From contig JAYMTF010000323.1 in assembly GCA_036897485.1 (NCBI GenBank), positions 1 through 39,838 on the forward strand: a DNA stretch of 39,838 nucleotides, given 5' to 3'. Position 1 is the first letter of the stretch. The number at the start of each line of letters is the position of its first letter. Below are positions 25,101 to 34,928 of the stretch, piece after piece. Origin of the DNA: Pelargonium nanum. Its lineage: Eukaryota > Streptophyta > Magnoliopsida > Geraniales > Geraniaceae. A model generated the notes under the pieces. The model saw only the letters and a list, made by a program, of their open reading frames with translations. It ran no database searches and had not been told where the DNA came from. Both the position numbers and the translations under genes were made by a program.

Positions 25101-28100
25101 AGATGCTTTGCAAATTTAATTAGAAAATAAATGATTTCTCTTCAAAACTAGGTCCTCTCTCTCTATCGAATGAAACTCTTGTCTTCTCATCTTCTCAACT
25201 GTGTATTTGTTTCATCTACTCTAACTCTATATTCCTTGGTTTTGACTTTCATTTTTTTTAGTGATGGTAGTATTTCATTATATAATATTAAAGAGTAATT
25301 ACACAAACATTCCTTGTGGTTTTGGCCACAAACAGATGACTTCTCTATTTAAAAATCCACGACACATAGCTACCGTAAAGTATTTGTACACAATAATTAG
25401 CTACCTTAAACTTTAAAATTCAATTTTTATTATCTAAATAGACTATTATACCCTTAATTTAATCTTATATTTTCAAATAATGATATTTATTTGAATTTGT
25501 GAAGAAAAATTAATAGTCTTTCACACGATATAATCTTCTTGTTCTCTCTTATGAATAACAAAACATACATAATAATAACGTGTTAAAGATTATAGCTTGT
25601 GAAAGACTTGATTTTTCTTCACAAATTCTAATGGATTTCATTATTTTAAAATTTGAGATTAAATGAAGGTTATAATAGTCTTTTTATAGAACAGAATTTG
25701 GATTTTAAAGCTTAAGGTAACTAATTGTCGTGGATTTTTAAATTAGGTAGTCATTTGTCTGTGGACAAAACCACAAGAAACATTTATGTAACTACCCCTA
25801 ATATTAATAATAAATGAGTTTTATATAAATCATATTCAGTAATGTGGCATATGTTATTTTCATTTATTTATTTTTATATAAGGTATCCTTGATGTATAAA
25901 ATTAATATTTCCATAATTCATTCTCTAGTCATTTGATTTTTTTGCTGTACTTATCACACTCTCATTGTACTTAATAAATATTGGACTTATTTGATTATTA
26001 TTATTTTGTTTAAAAGATATATTGTACTTATTTTATGTTGTTTAATCTATTTAAAATTTGGGTACTTTTGTGACTGGGAATTGTTCCCTGGAGCTTTGAC
26101 AGTAATAAGTTGTGACTTACCATAGGATTGGTTTTTCAAGATTGCTGTATTGCTTATTAGTTACATGATGTAATGACTAGAGAGGTGCAAATATGCTTCT
26201 ACGGATTATAATTCTTACTGTTTGACATCTCTCTATGGTTACGCACTTCTTCATTATTTTATCTAATTTGGTACTATCCAGCCCTTATGGGCAGCAGTTT
26301 GTGTCGTGCAAGGAAGTTTCTTCGTATTTGCTCTCTGGTTTTGGATTCCAAGGTGTTGCCCAGACAAATTCTGCTAATGGTACTAATGAAACTGTTCAGT
26401 TAGCCCACAAAGTGAATTCTGGAGATGTAAGTTAGTGCTCAAATATATGTGTTTCCATTTAAACTTGATCATGTTTCTCACAAGGTATGGTGCAGGCTGC
26501 TGAACATACTCCAAAGGGTGACAAGAAGAATGGAGATGGCCTTGCTTTCTGCTCACCATTGTCTGTTGCTTCCACCGATCATGAAAGGCAGGACATCCTA
26601 CCATTGGCAACTGGAGATCCAGGGGGAGTCCAAAGAGGGGGGGTTCTAAAATGCCACAAATGCACTATGAGTTACACTGAGAAAGATGATCTATTGCACC
26701 ACTTGTTAACATTCCACAAGGGCTCTGCCAAAAAAAGTACTACATATATCAACGATGAGGTATTACTAAAAGACGGAAAATATGAATGCCAGTTCTGCCA
26801 TAAACTCTTTGACGAAAAGCACCGTTACAATGGGCATCTTGGGGTCCACATAAAGAGCTATGTTAAGCGAGTTGAAGCTTCAGCGGGAGTTGGAACCATG
26901 CAAAAGATGGTTCACCCTGGATCAGTTGGAGTACCTCCTCAGATTTTTAAGGTACAGGAACCGACTTGCTGCGTCGCTGAAGATTCCGTAGCAGAAACCT
27001 CCAATGCAAGTTACAGTCCTCAGATTGAAATAAAGGAAGATGCTACTAATCAAACTTATACTGGTACATATTCTCCTCAACATAATTTGCTGTCACAAGA
27101 TGAACTTGCTACAAAGGATAACAACACTGATAACACAACAAGGGTTGGATCTTTTGGTGAGCAAGATATCGTTTGCAAGATAACTGATTGTACAGTGGGG
27201 AAAGTGGATGATTCTTCTGATGTTATAGTTGCTGAATCAAATGTTTGTTTTGGTGCTCTAACAGATAATAAGACTAGTGACATTCACGAGTCTTCTGATG
27301 ATGCAGATGCTCTGAAATGCACCACTGTTGAAATCGATAATTGTGCAAAACTGGAAGGTTCTGAGAACAATTCTATTTCACTGTCTATAAATGAGAAAAT
27401 AGCTGCAAAAAATGTGGATCGGAGTTGCATTAGTTCAATAGAGGAGCATGATCAGGCTAAATGTTATGTAAGTGGTGTGGTGTCTCCTAGTAGCAAGGAA
27501 AACATATGTGGTAATGATAACATTGATAATATGCCTTTTACTAGCACAGCAGAACATATGGATATTGATGGTGAAGATAAGCTTGGAAATGATAAATTAA
27601 TTTCTGGTTCTAGCAATAATTATACAGGTCCTGAGCATACTTTGACAAACAGCAAGCAGCAAAGAAGTTCTGAAGGGCGCTCACCATTTCCTTTTGGGAA
27701 TGATGGCAGGTTTAGTTTCTTTAATGATGCTTATGGAAAGTCAACTTCCATTTTGGCAGAGTCTGTACAGGAGAAAGGTTCTTTAAGTGGTTCACTGACT
27801 TCATCTGTAGAGAAGCAAACATTTGTCCCCAACAATAATGCTTATAGGGCCTCTGCTAGTATAATGGAAGAGCGCAAGTTTAGTCAAGGAGGCTACTCAT
27901 GGAATAAAGAACTGAAAATTGGTATGGTCGCCGATCAAACTACATCGAATGATGATGCCATAACTAGCAATAAGCTGGGGAGAAGTTTTGGGAGATGTTC
28001 AGTTCCACTTGGGGACGAGACGACATGTAAAGTTAGAAATGTGAATCCCAATAGCAGCATACAGGAGCCCTGGCATGAAAAGGGTGTTGCAACTTGTTTA

Positions 28101-29646
28101 TATACTCCACATGTCAATGATCAAACTGCTGGTTTTCATGATAATGTGTATAACGTTTCTGGTGGTATGATGGACAATAAGCTCAAGTTGGTAGATGTGA
28201 GAAATAACTGTGAGTCAATTGCATATGGCAGCAATGATACAAAGGTAGATGTAAATTTGTTAACTGGTATTGAGCAGAGGGAGAATTCTAGAGTCTTCCT
28301 TTCTCCATCTTCCATTGAGCAAGCATTTACTTTTAACAGCTATGGAATCTGTAGTAGCTCACTTGAGCGTCCAAAACAGGTTAGAGGTTATGAAGGTGGA
28401 TTACGATGTCCATCTGGTAGTGAGCTTTCAAGTGTTGATGAAAATAATGTGAAAAAGGTCTCTTCTAGCTCTTTACAAGAGCGCAAGTATGAGAATGTTA
28501 GAAGCTGCTGGAATAGTGGGCAGCATGTTGCTTTAGATGGTAGTCATGCTAGAACAAATAGGAATGCTCTGTCAAGCACTCTGTTGGATGGAAGTTCGAG
28601 AGATTGTAACCTTGGTCTTTCTGGAAATGTTCAGTCATTTGCTCTTGGAAATAATGCATCCGGGATTGGCAGTAGTACAATTGAGGAGAGCAAGCAGAAA
28701 AGAGGACCAGAAAGTAGTTTTCTTCGTCTGTCTGGTGGTGTTCAAAATAATTTGAATGCAATGTATGCTGGCATGGCGCAGGAACCAAATAGATCGCAAG
28801 ATGTGGAAAGTATGAGGCTTGGTTTTGGCAATCATGCTCAACCAAATGTGGATGTAATGTCTGAGTTTATGTGGAGAACTAATGGAGAAAATGCCCTGCA
28901 TAATGGTTTGGCTGATACTTCATCTCCAATGGTGCAATCATACGGCAGTTTTCCTACCTTTGGCATGATGTCAGATAAGGTATCTAAGACATCATTCTAT
29001 ATCGTCTATGCTTATATTTATTGTTTTTGTTTCTGTCTGTTACTCTTATTCTCCAACTCTAGATCACTACTGAGTGTAAGACGTTATTGATTATGTGGCC
29101 ATTTTCCTTTTTTATTTTAATCCATTATCATACTTGAACTCAGACATACTTGGTCTTGCAAGACATGCTAATGCACCGAGAGACCTTATTGCTGAGTTAT
29201 TATATTATGCATTCAATTTTGATATGTTAATTAATAGAATTTTACTAATCAGCTTTTTGTTTATTGGACAGGGTGGAAATGAACTCTTTAATGTTAATGA
29301 AAAGTTTGACAGCATGTCAGGGTTTCAAGGACTCAGATCAGATAGCATGGGACATTTGGAATACAGTTTTATGAGTGGACAAACAGGCTCCAATTCAGGA
29401 AACTCAAAGGTGTTGTCATACGAAGCAGATGTTGGTCAAGGCTTTGATTCTTCTGTTTGGTTTCAGAAGGAAGCTTTGCCTTTGTTACCAAAGATAGCTG
29501 ACAGACATCAGGTCACTTCCTTCTGTGTCTGGTGCAGAAATGAGTTTAATTGTGAGGGTGTTGAGTCTGGAACACAGACAAGTTCAATGGGCTCTATGTG
29601 TTCATCTTGCAAGGCCAAGTTCTCAGGACAACTCAGCTTGTTTTAG
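22156..29646 (+). CDS. MBD8: MBD8-type methyl-CpG-binding-domain protein with AT-hook and zinc fingers
   Basis: Four coding exons: 22156-23168, 26282-26426, 26496-28979 and 29272-29646, giving 4017 bp (1338 aa) with consistent phases. Order of parts: a conserved N-terminal block (PLIDLRHLSQSELYSLSLCS), an AT-hook KRKRGRPRKNEN at ~200-210, the MBD at ~307-365 (ILPTGWKLVLCLKKQGGRVW, then YGQQFVSCKEVSSYLLSGFG), C2H2 finger 1 at 439-460 (CHKC..H..H), C2H2 finger 2 at 484-504 (CQFC..H..H), a long Ser/Asn-rich, probably disordered region (~510-1215) with degenerate internal repeats, and a C-terminal CVWC (1299-1302) plus CSSC (1324-1327), likely one zinc site. It is expected to be nuclear and chromatin-bound. 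The start ATG opens a GC-rich first exon. Intron 1 (23169-26281) splits the MBD at codon 338 and holds a LINE and a MITE. It is much longer than Arabidopsis MBD8 as I remember it. The second arginine of the classical methyl-CpG contact is replaced (FVS for FRS). Confidence 0.92.
23617..23694. repeat. Three tandem copies of a ~26-bp unit in MBD8 intron 1
   Basis: Three consecutive units of tttatgcacatgctataatg plus tactca occur; the first has one extra base. They lie just before the LINE remnant. Confidence 0.9.
23740..25110 (+). mobile_element. Decayed RTE-type LINE (reverse transcriptase remnant) in MBD8 intron 1
   Basis: Stretches in several frames match plant RTE LINE polymerase in the right order: a KMKIGKQLGKG region (KAVGPDGI-like), KWMTNLFNQILRTNKMPKE, a palm motif GLHQGSAVSPFIL, the catalytic LSADDIVLVDGIRIEINAKL (ADD present), RTNTKYVECSFSKD, YLGSMTEKK, and the RTE C-terminal RISAWLKWRAASRAFCDRR with RPTML. 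Many stops and frame changes interrupt it, and the 5' endonuclease part is absent or unrecognisable. It lies in the sense direction within the intron. No target-site duplications were found. It cannot move by itself and is old. Confidence 0.85.
25292..25798. mobile_element. Full-length foldback MITE (507 bp) in MBD8 intron 1
   Basis: The ends are agagtaattacacaaacat and its inverse (atgtaactacccc). The inverted arms match over at least 85 bp (shared cttgtggttttg, aaaaatccacgaca), and the match resumes inward (gaatttgtgaagaaaaat, gtctttcaca, tataatctt). The whole element can therefore fold into one long hairpin. A TAA occurs on both sides (25289-25291, 25799-25801), consistent with a 3-bp PIF/Harbinger-type target duplication. 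It has no coding capacity. The assignment to superfamily is tentative. Confidence 0.85.
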
Positions 29647-31130
29647 AATGACAAGTGTTCGAATGGGATTAGGTTCTCAAATACCCAATTTCTGATTAGG
29701 ATTAAGATCTGAAATCTGAGGTAAAATCTATATCTGAACAAAACTATTATAGCTCAAATTGCTATTAACTTGCTGATTATTGTCCCAAACACATCTAAAC
29801 CATACCATGCTTTTTGTCCCATGGGGCAAATGTTGAAACTGAAGACTGATTTTCACAACTTGATGTTACTCTAATGGGATGTTTTAATTTGATTATTCAG
29901 TATTTGTCATCTATATTTGGCCAAATAGCATGATGATATTTATATCTGTGCATTACTATACTTTAATAATTTTTCCTGCACTGGAGATAGAGTTGCCTTG
30001 AAACCTAGTGAAGTAAGTTTATTATAAACCTTGGGTCTGGTTACAGGTTTCGTTGCTATGTAATCTGCGGAAATAATTGTTTCATTTGACAATGTTATTG
30101 TGGCAAGGATCGTGGATTATAATTGGTTGATTGCTGTGAGGAAGTGTAGTGACAATATTTGATGAAAGACAATGCATAAGAAATTGAACAATTGTTTTGA
30201 GACGGAAAGAATGTTGTTTTATTTATGGGGCATGATGTGAAGTGAAGGGAGCATGTGAAATATGTTATGAATGTTTGGCTCTTTAGATTATTTTGAGACG
30301 GAAAAGTGTTGTTTTATTTATTTGGGCATGATGTGAAGTGAAGGGAGGCTATGACAGAAGTTATGAATGCTTGATTTAAAGCTTGTTTGATAATTCTACT
30401 AAAAACCAATGAATATGAAGAAGTTGAAAGAAGTTGTTCGAAAAATTATGGAATAATGTCTCAAGAGGTTCTTGAACTATTTTATTTGTTTCATTCGGAT
30501 TTTTGAATTTTATTTTGTTCATGTAAGGTCAAAATATTAATCATTTTGTTCCTGCGAGGTTTGTTTCGTTAAGTTATTATTTTTATTATATATTTCATGT
30601 TTTTTTTATTTTTATCATCTTCTTCATCCATTAGATGTTTACGACGTCGAAAAAATTCAAAGTCTTTGATGATTTTGGCATCGAAAACTTCAAACGTAGA
30701 AAAAATATCGTCTAATTGGGTGAATCTAAGTTAATGATGATGACGATGCATCTCAAACCAATCTCTCTCCGATTCCTTCAACTCTAAACCCTAATCAATC
30801 AATTAGTGATCTAGATCTCTCAGTTTCAGCGACAAACTAGTTGTTTATGCTCTCTTTGTCTCGGCTCAAGCTCGAGCTTAAGACCAACAACTATTCATAA
30901 ATTCAACTCAAAATCTTAATTGAAGAAGCCGCATCACAACCAAGCTCCCGGTACTTATGTTTTATTCATAATTAGACGAATAGAATTATCTTCAGATTTG
31001 TGGTTTTTGTCAATTCTATTCTTAGACCATTTGTTTGGTTACCGAGGTAAATCTAAAAAAGGAAAGTAACTCTTGAGATTTGCTTTTTAAACTAGCTTTG
31101 GAAAATGTTGAATTTTTTTTATCAGCAACA
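29647..31130. other. MBD8 3' flank and gene-free spacer
   Basis: The first few hundred bases are probably the MBD8 3' UTR. The remainder has no recognisable gene. At 30450-30960 there is dispersed-repeat-like wording (ttcttgaactatttt, gttaagttatt) that could be a decayed DNA transposon, but ends were not found. Confidence 0.45.
30195..30385. repeat. Two-copy ~96-bp tandem duplication
   Basis: Units beginning ttttgagacgg at 30195 and 30291 share tgttgttttatttat, gggcatgatgtgaagtgaag and gttatgaatg. Differences are moderate, so the duplication is not very recent. Confidence 0.85.
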
Positions 31131-31131
31131 A

Positions 31132-31316
31132 GACATCATACTCGAAATAACAATGTTTCTCACTTCCCCAAAGGGAGCGTCACCCTAAACCCCACCCCAT
31201 ACCGTCGACAAGGAGCGTCACCTTAAACTCCACCCCATACGTATCGTCGACAAGAAGACTCGAACTTGAGACCTCAGAGGAAATCCAGAATGTTTTAACC
31301 ACTTGACCCAACATGT
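31132..31316 (-). mobile_element. tRNA-derived SINE with internal 38-bp duplication
   Basis: On the minus strand the head reads GGGTCAAGTGGTTAAAAC (A-box-like), then GGTCTCAAGTTCGAGTC (B-box-like), spaced as in a tRNA-related SINE promoter. The body contains two 38-bp units starting ggagcgtcacc (plus strand 31174 and 31212), and the 3' end runs into an A-rich tail. Exact ends are approximate. Related to the copy near 33750-33860. Confidence 0.65.
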
Positions 31317-31333
31317 CTTGGTGAAAAAAAAAA

Positions 31334-31399
31334 TGCTTAATATGAAAGTTTTTCTTTCTCTTGAATTGCTTAATATGAAAGTTTATCTTTCTCTTGAAT
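31334..31399. repeat. 33-bp direct tandem duplication beside the SINE
   Basis: The unit tgcttaatatgaaagttttt, ctttctcttgaat is repeated at 31334 and 31367 with one difference. It abuts the 5' end of the SINE and an A-run. Confidence 0.9.
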
Positions 31400-31559
31400 T
31401 GTCAGGATCACAACATAATAGTAAAATACTTGGCTTTTTATGCTATGACGATTCAAAAATGAATAAATCAACCATGTACTCAAGCAAATGGTTCATAGAT
31501 TCGAAGTTTTCAGTATCAGAATAATCAAAGACTTGAATTTTTCGGCTCATGATTAAAGA

Positions 31560-31943
31560 ATGACATCATCAAACCCACTTGCAACCAATTAAAATGCGAC
31601 ACATCACCTCATCATCTTTGCTTTGTGAGTATAAATACCCCTCAAGATATGAGATATGTATATTTTTGCAAAATTTGAGATTCATTTGTGTCGTTCACAC
31701 ACTTTGAGCTCTCTATTCTCTCTAGAAATACACTATCACACACCCCTCTTTCACATGGCTAGAATGCTTTCTCCCACGCTCGAGGTGAAATTCAGACCCC
31801 CATGGGTTTCGCCTAATGGTGTGTTGCCTTTCGGTGTGAATGCCTCTTTTTAGACCCTCAATCAAGTGTACTACATCGACCGATGTGAAAGTCCTATTTA
31901 CTCAGTATCCTGCTCCTAAAAGATCTCTACAACATCACGTGTT
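31560..31943 (+). mobile_element. Possible solo or partial LTR of an old LTR retrotransposon, fossil
   Basis: The block has LTR-like layout: a TATAAATA element at about 31631, about 75 bp later a CT-rich leader (ctctctattctctctag), and farther on ...gttca followed by tggtattaag, similar to the join between an LTR end and an initiator-Met primer site. No second LTR or interior is recognised. It could instead be an unrelated promoter-like sequence. Confidence 0.3.
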
Positions 31944-32446
31944 CATGGTATTAAGTTGACCCCGACCAGAAAAGATAAAACAAAAATAATTCAGTACCCA
32001 TGAATTTTTTTAACAACAAATGCTAACTGAGGTTTAAGACTATTTGTGAAAAATGGAGTATGTATGAAACTCTGTGTATATTAGTTCTATGTTTTGGTAG
32101 ATTAAAATGATAGATTTAATTTATGGAGATTAGGTTGACATCTTTTGTTAGTTGTTTAGGGATTGACGAGGTAAGGTCAAATGCTACGAAATAGAATTAA
32201 TATTTTCTACCAAGAAAATCAACTAAGATATATGCCTTTTAAAAATTAACTTTTAACCATAAATTTTTTATAAATTAGTTAGCATTTCTAAATTTTATAC
32301 TAACTATAGCATCATTCCAAGAGAAAAAGGTTTAATCATAACTAACTTATACTTTCTTCCTCTTTCGAAACAAAAAAAAAACAACTTATACTTTCTTCCA
32401 AACTTATGTTCTATGACAGAAAAAATGAATATTCATTTGAAAATGA
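31944..32446. other. Spacer between LTR-like block and foldback element
   Basis: AT-rich sequence. A short duplicated 'acttatactttcttcc' motif occurs at about 32346 and 32384, on either side of an A-run. Nothing else was seen. Confidence 0.45.
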
Positions 32447-33601
32447 GATAATTGCGGATACCCCCTACAAACTTGTCACTTAAAGCAAATGTATAGCCTG
32501 AAATTTTTTTTGAAAGTTTCGACCCCCATAAACTATCACACACCCGTTCCGTCAGTTAAATCTAATTGAAAATCTTTCTCTCTCATCACATGTTCAGCAT
32601 ATGCCTAGTTATTTTTTCATAATACCAAAATTGCCCTTCTTTATTATTCTTACAAATTTGTATCATTTGAAGATCATGATCTTCATGAAGAACACATGAA
32701 CATCATACCCAAATTTTCACTCTTGAGTTCACTTGTGCTTTCGAATTTAATTTATTTGTGTGTTTTGTGATTTTATTTGTTTTTGTTTGATATATTGATG
32801 ATGAAATTTTTGTATCATTTCCAATAAAAATTCATTTCAGATCTTGAATTTATGTTTCTGGTGCTAAATTAAGAACACATAAATGTTATTTTTTTCAAAT
32901 CAAAATTAGTTTCAGATCTTCAACCAATTACCAAATCAAAATTAATTTTACATCTTGAACCAACTCTAAAACATTGGACAAATTTGAAACCAAACTCTAA
33001 AATAATAATAAAAACAAATTAAAAACAGATCTGGACCAATATGATTTAAACAGTGGTTGTTCATCTTCATTTGACGATGCTCGAGATGGAGGCGGCGAGC
33101 AGATCCGGCTCCGAGCTGGAACTCCGGCAATGCAAATCTGAACCACCTCTTCGATGGAGATGATGGGAGAGAGGCAGTGTTAGCATTTCAGCAGTAGGTG
33201 TGGTGGAATGGTTATACCACAAATGTCTGATTGTGTAAAAAAATGAAGCTTTGATTAGTTATATATACATAATGGAGAGATAGATTGACATTAATCATTC
33301 ATATGATTCTAAACAAGGAAACAAACAGTGGGCGTTGGGTTTGATTCGGGTGGTTTTGACTTTTTTGTGATTTTGGGTGATTCAATGGTTGGAAATTTGA
33401 TGAGTTGTGGGATTGGGGTTTAGTGGGTCATTGAAGAAGGAGGAGGTTATGAGGGGTATATTGGTCTTTTTTCATGTACGCTAACGGAGTCATGGACAGA
33501 TCAGGTGGGAGAAAGTTTATGGGGGTCGAAACTTTAGAAAAGAAGTTAAGGTTATACATTTGCTTTATGTGACAAGTTCGTAGGGTGCATCTGCAATTAA
33601 C
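32447..33601. mobile_element. Non-autonomous DNA transposon with ~85-bp terminal inverted repeats
   Basis: The left end gataattgcggata..ccctacaaacttgtcac and the inverse of the right end (gttaattgcagatg..ccctacgaacttgtcac) match over roughly 85-100 bp, including taaagcaaatgtata and aaagtttcgacccccataaa. The interior is AT-rich and non-coding, with one GC-rich island around 33075-33140. Long TIRs plus non-coding interior suggest a MULE-like foldback element, but a target-site duplication was not evident. Confidence 0.75.
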
Positions 33602-33749
33602 CCTTTTAAAATCAAAATTGTACAGTTAACAGACATTGTAGTTGCATCATACATGCGTGTTATATCCTAAAAGATAAATTAAATGAATGGTTCAGTTTAA
33701 CCATATGCGAGCATGCTCCTTCCATCTTCACCCACTTGGTAAAAAAATA

Positions 33750-33860
33750 CACTAAGACTTTGTGTGTGTATATTAGTAAGCGTAACAATCGAGATTCAAA
33801 CTTGAGACCTCAAGATAATCAATTGCCTTAAGTCACTTGCCCCGATAATAGTTGTTAAAC
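33750..33860 (-). mobile_element. tRNA-derived SINE fragment, second copy
   Basis: The minus strand reads GGGGCAAGTGACTTAAGGC then GGTCTCAAGTTTGAATCTCG, the same A-box/B-box arrangement and wording as the SINE at 31132-31316. It lacks that copy's 38-bp duplicated body, so it is either truncated or a different subfamily. Confidence 0.5.
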
Positions 33861-33989
33861 TAATAAGATATTGACACCAATTAAAATTCAATAAAATTAT
33901 TTTAATCTTATGTTAAACCATCAATAAAATTATAACATTTTATTAAAAATTATCAATCTAGTGAATTATTTTGATGTGGCCATGGCATC

Positions 33990-34500
33990 CTCTGTTCATT
34001 CCGGGTGGAAGATGGCCAAAGGAGGAGGAGCTCAGAGTGGGGGAGCTTTGGGGACTGATGAACCAATGGGTCAGCTGGTTAGAGAGTGGCAGTGGCCTCT
34101 AAGAGGTAGACTGAAATTTAATATCGATTCAACCACTTTTACTTAGTCAGGAAGGGTTGGGGTAGGATGGGTGGTGAGGGATCATGAGGTGCGATGCTGG
34201 GGTGGGGGTCTAAAAGCATGAGAGGACGGAATGGTGGTGCGGTTGGTTGAGGCCCTTGCAGTGCGAAAGGCAGTAAGGTGGGTGTGGGATCGAGGTGGCT
34301 AGACGTCATTTTCGAGTCGGACGAACATGAAATGGTGAAAGCTTTGCAGATCGGAGGGGAGGAGAATTTCAGTACTTTTGGTCTGATTATTTCTGATATT
34401 AACAACTTAATTGTCATGTATAATAGAGTTGAGTTTAATTTTATATATCAATTTACGAACCGTGTTACTAACTCTTTACCTGGTGCTCAGAACTTTCATT
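33990..34500 (+). pseudogene. RNase H-like (RVT_3) remnant, probably from an L1-type LINE
   Basis: Pieces in different frames follow the order of the plant RNase H domain found at the end of L1-type LINE polyproteins: WQWPLRGRLKFNIDSTTF, GRVGVGWVVRDHE, EALAVRKAVRW, WLDVIFESDEHEMVKALQI, then ISDINNLIVMYNRVEFNFI. The three acidic positions (NID, VEA, ESD) can still be seen. Stops and frame changes separate the pieces, so it is not a working gene. The rest of the element is not adjacent. It could also be a fragment of a host RNase H-like gene. Confidence 0.65.
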
Positions 34501-34506
34501 AAATCG

Positions 34507-34928
34507 TGAGTTAGTCTAATATAATTTTGAAGTTTCTGTCAAGAAAATTAAAAAAAAATGAATAACTAAATATGATCATGGTATTATCCTCCTATTAACT
34601 TAATTTATCTTAAGCAATAAAATAAAATAAAATAATCACATCCTTTATTCTCTACACACATTGTCATATTTTCATTTTTCAAAGTTCTTTTATACATTAA
34701 ATAATTAAGGGGAAAGGAAAAAATAAAAATAAAAATCAGAGGCACATGATGACTATATCTGTCCGCTCTTCAACCACCGAGCATCCTCAAAGCTAACATG
34801 CGCCGGGCTCGCCTTTCGCCCCCCCCATCCGCCTTCCTCCGCCGCCGCCGTTGCTGCTGATTTCTATTCCCTTCTTCTCCGATTCTCTCTCTCTCGGAGG
34901 AGACTTCACGATTTCCTCGGTATCGATA
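34507..34928 (+). promoter_or_regulatory. APRL upstream region and leader
   Basis: An AT-rich block (including an AAAAT-type repeat at 34618-34637) gives way to a GC-rich leader from ~34795, with ccgccgccgcc and a CTCTCTCTC stretch before the ATG. This composition shift is typical of a plant promoter-to-leader transition. No confident TATA element was assigned. Confidence 0.4.

Noticed and set aside
26487-26495. ATG at 26487 as the start of a separate zinc-finger gene
   Set aside because: It lies in the intron directly before a good acceptor (gtgcag at 26490-26495), and the MBD exon at 26282-26426 joins in phase with the exon from 26496. One gene is the better reading, though cDNA would settle it.
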